A stretch of 64,000 nt of DNA from Bryobacteraceae bacterium (GTDB lineage Bacteria; Acidobacteriota; Terriglobia; Bryobacterales; Bryobacteraceae), in contig JAICJH010000003.1 of assembly GCA_025928545.1 (NCBI GenBank), forward strand, positions 1-64,000, read 5' to 3'. Shown in pieces: positions 59,867-64,000 of the stretch (the first letter of the stretch is position 1; every line of letters begins with the position of its first letter). The notes below the pieces were generated by a model that saw nothing but the letters and a program-made list of their open reading frames with translations, was not told the origin of the DNA and made no database searches. Position numbers and translations under genes: made by a program.

Positions 59867-61186
59867 ATGTTCCGTCCTTTTCCGCCGATCTTTCTTGCCC
59901 TCGCGATGGCAGTGATACCCGTAGCTGCGGCGGTGCCCGGTCAGCATTGGGTCGCCAGCTGGACCGCGTCCGTGCAGGGACCCTACCCCACGGGCAATGC
60001 TTCAGCCCAGCCGAATCTCAGCCTGGTGTTTCCCGTGCCGTCTTCCGGCGCGCGCGATCAATCGTTCCGCTTAATCGTGCGTCCGGACGTTTGGGGATCT
60101 CAGGCGCGCATCCGCCTCTCCAACGCATTTGGCGCCGCACCGGTTACATTCGATGGCGTTTTCGCCGGTATTCAGATGAGTGGCGCAGCTTTGATGAAAG
60201 GGACCAATCGCCCGGTTTTATTTCAAGGCAAGCGTGCTATCACCATCCAGCCGGGGGATTCGGCATGGAGCGATCCCGTCAGCCTGGCGGTTCTCAACGC
60301 GGCGCAACTCGCTGGTCGCAAGCTGGCTGTGAGCTTCCATATCGCGAGCGAGTCTGGCCCGATGACGTGGCACGCCAAAGCTCTGACGACTTCTTATATT
60401 TCCGGTGGCCCTGGCTCAGGATCGAAAAGCGCGGACGAAGGCGAAGCATCGTTCCCGAATCCCACCACGTCCTGGTACTTCCTCGATGCCGTCGATATGA
60501 TGATGCCTGCCGCGACGCACGCCATCGTGGCGTTCGGCGACTCTATTACCGATGGCACTGCCTCCACGCTCAATGGCGACGACCGCTGGCCGGATGTCTT
60601 GTCGCGGCGCGTCCATGCCGCATACGGCGACCGTCTCTCGGTCGTCAACGCGGGAATCGGCGGGAATCAGATCGTCGGTCCGGCCGCCTACTCGAGCGCG
60701 GCGCCGTTCTCCGGTGGCCCTTCCGCATTGCAGCGCCTGGATCGTGACGTACTGAGCCTCTCCGGTGTCGGCGCGCTGATCTGGCTCGAAGGGATCAACG
60801 ATTTCAGCCGCAACGGCAACGCCTCCGCGGAAGCTGTGGAGACCGGCATGAAGGAGGGCGTCGCACGTCTTCGCGCGAAACTTCCCGGCATCAAGCTCAT
60901 TGGAGCAACGGTGACATCGGCGCTCGGCAGCACGGCAGGCACGCCGGAACAGGATGAAAAAAGAAAGACGCTGAACAGCTTTATCCGCACATCCGGGCTG
61001 TTCGACGGCGTGGCTGATTTCGACAAAGCCACAGGCGACCCGGCAACCGGTGGACTGCGCGCGGAATTCGTACCTGAAAGCACAACCGGCGGGGCGGGCG
61101 ATAAGCTTCATCCCAATCGGCTCGGCTATCTGGCGATGGGGATGGCGGTCGATATCGTTTCCCTGAAACCTGGCGGCGCTCGCTGA
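59867..61186 (+). CDS. Exported SGNH/GDSL hydrolase with N-terminal beta domain
   Basis: A 439-residue protein with a signal ('LALAMAVIPVAAAVPG'), a beta-rich domain at about 25-210 and an SGNH domain: Ser226 in 'FGDSITDG', Gly in 'NAGIGGNQIV', Asn in 'EGINDFSRNG' and Asp/His in 'AGDKLHPNRLG'. The family includes lysophospholipases and carbohydrate esterases; the attached beta domain suggests a polysaccharide ester. Starts 9 nt after otsA-otsB. Confidence 0.92.
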   Translation: MFRPFPPIFLALAMAVIPVAAAVPGQHWVASWTASVQGPYPTGNASAQPNLSLVFPVPSSGARDQSFRLIVRPDVWGSQARIRLSNAFGAAPVTFDGVFAGIQMSGAALMKGTNRPVLFQGKRAITIQPGDSAWSDPVSLAVLNAAQLAGRKLAVSFHIASESGPMTWHAKALTTSYISGGPGSGSKSADEGEASFPNPTTSWYFLDAVDMMMPAATHAIVAFGDSITDGTASTLNGDDRWPDVLSRRVHAAYGDRLSVVNAGIGGNQIVGPAAYSSAAPFSGGPSALQRLDRDVLSLSGVGALIWLEGINDFSRNGNASAEAVETGMKEGVARLRAKLPGIKLIGATVTSALGSTAGTPEQDEKRKTLNSFIRTSGLFDGVADFDKATGDPATGGLRAEFVPESTTGGAGDKLHPNRLGYLAMGMAVDIVSLKPGGAR

Positions 61187-61229
61187 ACGGCGTGCGCTCA
61201 AAAGGACCCGCGATTGCACTCAGTCGAGC

Positions 61230-61520
61230 ATGAACAATCCAAACGTCATGCGAGCTGTCGGTGAGGCCTTCGAAGCCCACCACATCACGATTCGACCCGG
61301 CGAGCGAATGGCTGCGACTGTGGCCCGCACCCTGAATATCTCTGAAAACGAAGCCGAGCGATGGCTGGAGGCGCTTACGGACGGCGCTACCGTTGAAGAA
61401 GCCAATCGCCGTGTCGGCATTGTCAGTCACAAAGAAAACGAGTCGCTCTTAAATTCGGTCGCTCGCTTTATTGGCGCGGCACTTGGATCTATTACGCCGG
61501 CGGCACATCCGGGCCGTTAG
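61230..61520 (+). CDS. Small hypothetical cytoplasmic protein (96 aa)
   Basis: A 96-residue soluble product with helical stretches ('AVGEAFEAHHITIRPGERMAATVARTL', 'ISENEAERWLEALTDGATVEEAN'). No membrane segment or recognised domain. It reads as a plausible small protein with balanced composition and sits alone between two exported-protein genes; no ribosome binding site is strong. Confidence 0.55.
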   Translation: MNNPNVMRAVGEAFEAHHITIRPGERMAATVARTLNISENEAERWLEALTDGATVEEANRRVGIVSHKENESLLNSVARFIGAALGSITPAAHPGR

Positions 61521-61606
61521 TCGGGAGGGGGGCGTAAATCGGGTGTAAACTGATTTGAGAATCCGCTGCGAGCCATCGAGTGCGGGCATCCGGTTTCCCG
61601 ATCGCC

Positions 61607-62404
61607 ATGAACATCCACTTCTCAAAAGTCTTCACACTGGCAGCTTTGGTTGCCGCAACCCTCCCCCTCTGCGCGCAACAGGCTCCGGCCGCCGGCGCCG
61701 CGCCCAAACATGAAGACACCGAAATCTATGAGCCCGTGCCACCGGTGGTGACCCCCGGCGCCACGGACGCGGCTCCTCCCTCGGACGCGATCGTGTTGTT
61801 CAACGGCAAGAACCTGGACGAGTGGGTCTCGAACCGCGACAAATCACCCGCCAAATGGACAGTCGCCGATGGCGTGCTGACCGTCAACAAGACCGGTGGA
61901 AATATCGAGACTAAGCGCACCTTTAAGAACTACCAACTCCACGTGGAATGGAAGATCCCGGAGAACATTACAGGCACGGATCAGGCGCGCGGCAACAGTG
62001 GCGTGTTCCTGGCCTCGACTGGCGGCGGCGATGCCGGCTATGAGCTCCAGGTGCTGGACTCGTACAACAACAAGACCTACGTGAATGGCCAGGCGGGCAG
62101 CATCTACAAGCAGGCCATCCCTCTGGCGAATCCGAACCGCAAACCCGGCGAGTGGCAAACCTACGATGTGATCTGGACCGCTCCGGTGTTCAACGCGGAT
62201 GGCTCCGTGAAAACTCCCGCTTACGCAACCGTAATTTTCAATGGCGTACTGGTGCAAAACCACTTCGAACTGAAGGGCGAAACACTATACGTTGGCCAGC
62301 CGTTTTACAAAAAGTACGACCGCGCACCCATCAAACTCCAGGCGCATGGCGACCGCAGCGAGCCCATCAGCTTCCGCAACATCTGGGTCCGCGAATTGAA
62401 CTGA
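61607..62404 (+). CDS. DUF1080 (3-keto-disaccharide hydrolase-like) exported protein
   Basis: A 265-residue protein with a signal ('FTLAALVAATLPLCAQ') and a concanavalin-like DUF1080 fold: 'IVLFNGKNLDEWVS', 'WTVADGVLTVNKTGGNIETK', 'YQLHVEWKIPE', 'NSGVFLASTGG', 'YELQVLDSYNN', 'KLQAHGDRSEPISFRNIWVREL'. Family members act on 3-keto-sugars or bind glycans. It lies next to a sugar/metabolite transporter, suggesting use of imported saccharides, which remains inference. Confidence 0.9.
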   Translation: MNIHFSKVFTLAALVAATLPLCAQQAPAAGAAPKHEDTEIYEPVPPVVTPGATDAAPPSDAIVLFNGKNLDEWVSNRDKSPAKWTVADGVLTVNKTGGNIETKRTFKNYQLHVEWKIPENITGTDQARGNSGVFLASTGGGDAGYELQVLDSYNNKTYVNGQAGSIYKQAIPLANPNRKPGEWQTYDVIWTAPVFNADGSVKTPAYATVIFNGVLVQNHFELKGETLYVGQPFYKKYDRAPIKLQAHGDRSEPISFRNIWVRELN

Positions 62405-62437
62405 TTCGCTGACGCAAGGTAAAGATGCCTCAATGGC

Positions 62438-63301
62438 ATGATGGAGCGGTTGACCAGCGACTGGCTGCTTCTCATTATTCCCGGCCTCATCTGGGGTGCT
62501 TCCTTCCTCTTCATCGCGGAAGGTTTGCGCTCCATCGGCCCCTATGGCGTGGCGTTCGTGCGAATCTGCATTGGTTTTGCGACGCTCGCGCTGTTCCCGT
62601 CCGCCAGAAAGCCGGTGGAAAGAGCCGATTGGAGTTCCGTCGCCTGGCTCGGCCTGCTTTGGTTTGCTTTCCCGCTCAGCCTGTTTCCTTTCGCGGAACA
62701 GCGCGTGACATCGGCGTTGACCGGCATGCTGAACGGAGCCAATCCGTTGTTCGCTACAGTCATCGCATCGTACCTGCTTAACCGGGCCCCCTCGCGCGGT
62801 GTGGCGATCGGCCTGGCAGTCGGATTAGCCGGAGCCGTTCTCATGGCCATCCCTGCACTGAACGCCGGCCACAGCAGCGCAATCGGCGTGGCGATGATAG
62901 TCGTCGCATTGATTTCTTATGGTTTCGCCCTCAGCATCGCGCGCTCTCTGCAACAGAAGTACGGCGCGATACCCGTCATCTGGCGGGCGCAGGGCATTGC
63001 GATCGTCCTGACGGCTCCGTTCGGATTGCGCGACTTGTTCGCCGCTCACTGGTCCCTGCTTCCGCTGCTATCACTGCTGGCGCTCGGCGCATTCGGAACA
63101 GCCATCGCAAACGTCCTGATGGCATCCGCAGCCGGCCGGTTCGGCGCGGCACGCGCTTCCGGCAGCACTTTCCTGATACCGGCAGTCGCGCTGGTACTCG
63201 GCCTGATCGTTCTGCATGAACACGTCGCACTGGTCTCGGTAGTGGGCGGGTTCGTTTGCCTTGTGGGCGCCTGGCTGATGAAACGCGCCAGTAGTCACTG
63301 A
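62438..63301 (+). CDS. DMT superfamily (EamA) transporter
   Basis: A 287-residue integral membrane protein with two EamA halves and about ten hydrophobic helices ('LLLIIPGLIWGASFLFIAEGL', 'GMLNGANPLFATVIASYLL', 'LSLLALGAFGTAIANVLMASAAGRFGA', 'VSVVGGFVCLVGAWLMKR'). Exports or imports amino acids, nucleotides or other metabolites; the substrate is unknown. Its last 7 nt overlap the convergent coiled-coil gene. Confidence 0.92.
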   Translation: MMERLTSDWLLLIIPGLIWGASFLFIAEGLRSIGPYGVAFVRICIGFATLALFPSARKPVERADWSSVAWLGLLWFAFPLSLFPFAEQRVTSALTGMLNGANPLFATVIASYLLNRAPSRGVAIGLAVGLAGAVLMAIPALNAGHSSAIGVAMIVVALISYGFALSIARSLQQKYGAIPVIWRAQGIAIVLTAPFGLRDLFAAHWSLLPLLSLLALGAFGTAIANVLMASAAGRFGAARASGSTFLIPAVALVLGLIVLHEHVALVSVVGGFVCLVGAWLMKRASSH

Positions 63302-63561
63302 TTATCCAGGCGGGGATTGCCGAGCCGCGCGATTTTCTCCTCCAGAAAATGAAGCGCCGCTTCCAGTTGCCCGCGGCGACGAGGATCGGTCGCTGCTTCC
63401 AGATCGGTCCTGACGCGCGTGCGGGACAGCTCCAGACTATCTCTCTCTCTCCGCAAACGTACCTCTTCGGCGCTGAGCGGAATCCGCCGCGCAGCTTCGC
63501 GCTTTGCCGCAGCTTCCTCCATTTGGGACTCCGCGGACTTGCTTTCCCAGCCCCGTGACAC
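63295..63561 (-). CDS. Small charged coiled-coil protein (88 aa)
   Basis: An 88-residue protein beginning '[25 protein letters not shown]', with heptad-like helices and '[16 protein letters not shown]' at the end. It is rich in Arg, Glu and Ala and lacks a membrane segment. Similar 'MSRGWESKS' openings recur in acidobacterial small proteins as I recall; no function is known. Start GTG 63561 with GGA upstream; divergent from the phosphodiesterase gene. Confidence 0.68.
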   Translation of the reverse strand: MSRGWESKSAESQMEEAAAKREAARRIPLSAEEVRLRRERDSLELSRTRVRTDLEAATDPRRRGQLEAALHFLEEKIARLGNPRLDNQ

Positions 63562-63614
63562 GATTCCATTTTCTTACATTTCGCGCGAGTGGAATTCGTT
63601 GGCCGCTCACCCCG

Positions 63615-63620
63615 TATAAT
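63615..63620 (+). promoter_or_regulatory. -10 element (TATAAT) for the terminal gene
   Basis: A perfect TATAAT lies 37 nt before the ATG at 63658, giving a leader of about 30 nt. No clear -35. Confidence 0.5.
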
Positions 63621-63657
63621 CCGAAGTGCGCACCGTTCATCCCGCGCATCTGACTTC

Positions 63658-64000
63658 ATGAAACGACGCAGAGTTCTCCTGATCGGATGGGACGCGGCCG
63701 ATTGGAAAGTAATCAACCCGTTGATGGATGCGGGCAAGATGCCAAATGTGCGGCGTCTTGTCGAAAGCGGCTCCATGGGTCAGATCGCGACCTTACACCC
63801 GCCACTTTCGCCGATGCTCTGGACGTCCATCGCTACCGGCAAGCGCCCATTCAAACACGGTATTCATGGTTTTTCCGAACCAACGCCCGATGGCCGCTCC
63901 ATCCAGCCGGTCACCAATCTCTCCCGTAAAACCAAAGCAATCTGGAACATCCTCAACCAGCAAGGGCTGCGCAGCATCGTAATTGGCTGGTGGCCCAGCC
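63658..64000 (+). CDS. Type I phosphodiesterase/nucleotide pyrophosphatase-like protein, cut by window end
   Basis: The first 114 residues are visible: '[28 protein letters not shown]' with the first metal Asp, '[16 protein letters not shown]' with the nucleophile Thr/Ser region, '[11 protein letters not shown]', and '[20 protein letters not shown]'. This is the alkaline phosphatase superfamily (phosphodiesterase/nucleotide pyrophosphatase); the rest lies outside. Cytoplasmic start, no signal. Start at ATG 63658 after a TATAAT. Confidence 0.88.
   Translation, partial: MKRRRVLLIGWDAADWKVINPLMDAGKMPNVRRLVESGSMGQIATLHPPLSPMLWTSIATGKRPFKHGIHGFSEPTPDGRSIQPVTNLSRKTKAIWNILNQQGLRSIVIGWWPS

Noticed and set aside
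59860..60747. Plus-strand frame overlapping the SGNH hydrolase
   Set aside because: Shadow of the hydrolase frame; the alternative has no signal peptide or motif.

Overview
The window is bacterial chromosome, GC-rich by eye (about 60%), and best fits a soil Acidobacteriota of the Bryobacterales/Solibacter type. The support comes from families concentrated in that group: a TIGR03435 protein, two DUF1592/DUF1552 surface operons, a CRTAC1 protein, 'ACWxYY' module and 'GTY' repeat secreted proteins, and a membrane-free cytochrome c paired with a PQQ alcohol dehydrogenase. Coding density is high, many genes overlap by 4 nt, and a large share of products carry Sec or Tat signals. No rRNA, tRNA, CRISPR array, prophage or intact transposon was recognised.

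Layout. 1-14.5 kb: small zinc ribbon, a four-PAS hybrid kinase, TIGR03435 protein, dipeptidase, EthD and DUF3179 proteins, orphan ExbD, a FixL/FixJ-type pair, a CPA2 antiporter, a secreted phosphoesterase and a PLD-like protein. 14.5-25.5 kb: a secreted protein with kinase-like sequence features, the first DUF1592-DUF1552 operon (ending in a PQQ-type propeller), a LysM-like exported protein and a three-module adhesin-like protein. 25.5-34.6 kb: GTY-repeat protein beside a fragment of a paralogue, cytochrome c plus PQQ dehydrogenase plus YceI, a radical SAM protein, a decayed VapBC-like pair, sugar isomerase-like protein divergent from glutathione peroxidase, DtxR regulator. 34.6-43.8 kb: CorC-like transporter, then a tightly packed nine-gene operon rimO-yacG-pgpA-NHL-cinA-GT2-methyltransferase-sugar transferase-DegT. 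43.8-64 kb: amidase, NarX/NarL-like pair coupled to a CRTAC1 gene, a five-gene minus-strand operon (tannase, DUF1592, DUF1552, ankyrin, esterase), otsA-otsB fusion, SGNH hydrolase, DUF1080 protein, DMT transporter and the start of a phosphodiesterase/nucleotide pyrophosphatase family gene cut by the window end.

How the genes work together. The two DUF1592-DUF1552 operons share a core (a di-heme surface protein plus a Tat-exported 448-residue partner) but differ in the third gene, propeller versus ankyrin, which suggests a common export or redox core with exchangeable partners. The PQQ dehydrogenase and cytochrome c overlap and look like one periplasmic alcohol oxidation unit; the dehydrogenase carries the Asp-x-Asp residue pattern associated with lanthanide use. 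The glycan genes at 40.5-43.8 kb form a small phosphoglycosyl transferase pathway attached to housekeeping genes.

Items most worth a second look: the kinase-like secreted protein at 14532, the frameshifted VapBC-like remnant at 31267-31695, repeated 'TAnnnT-6 nt-start codon' arrangements pointing to leaderless mRNAs, an exact 10-bp periodic repeat at 22401-22450, and the paired DUF1592 operons.
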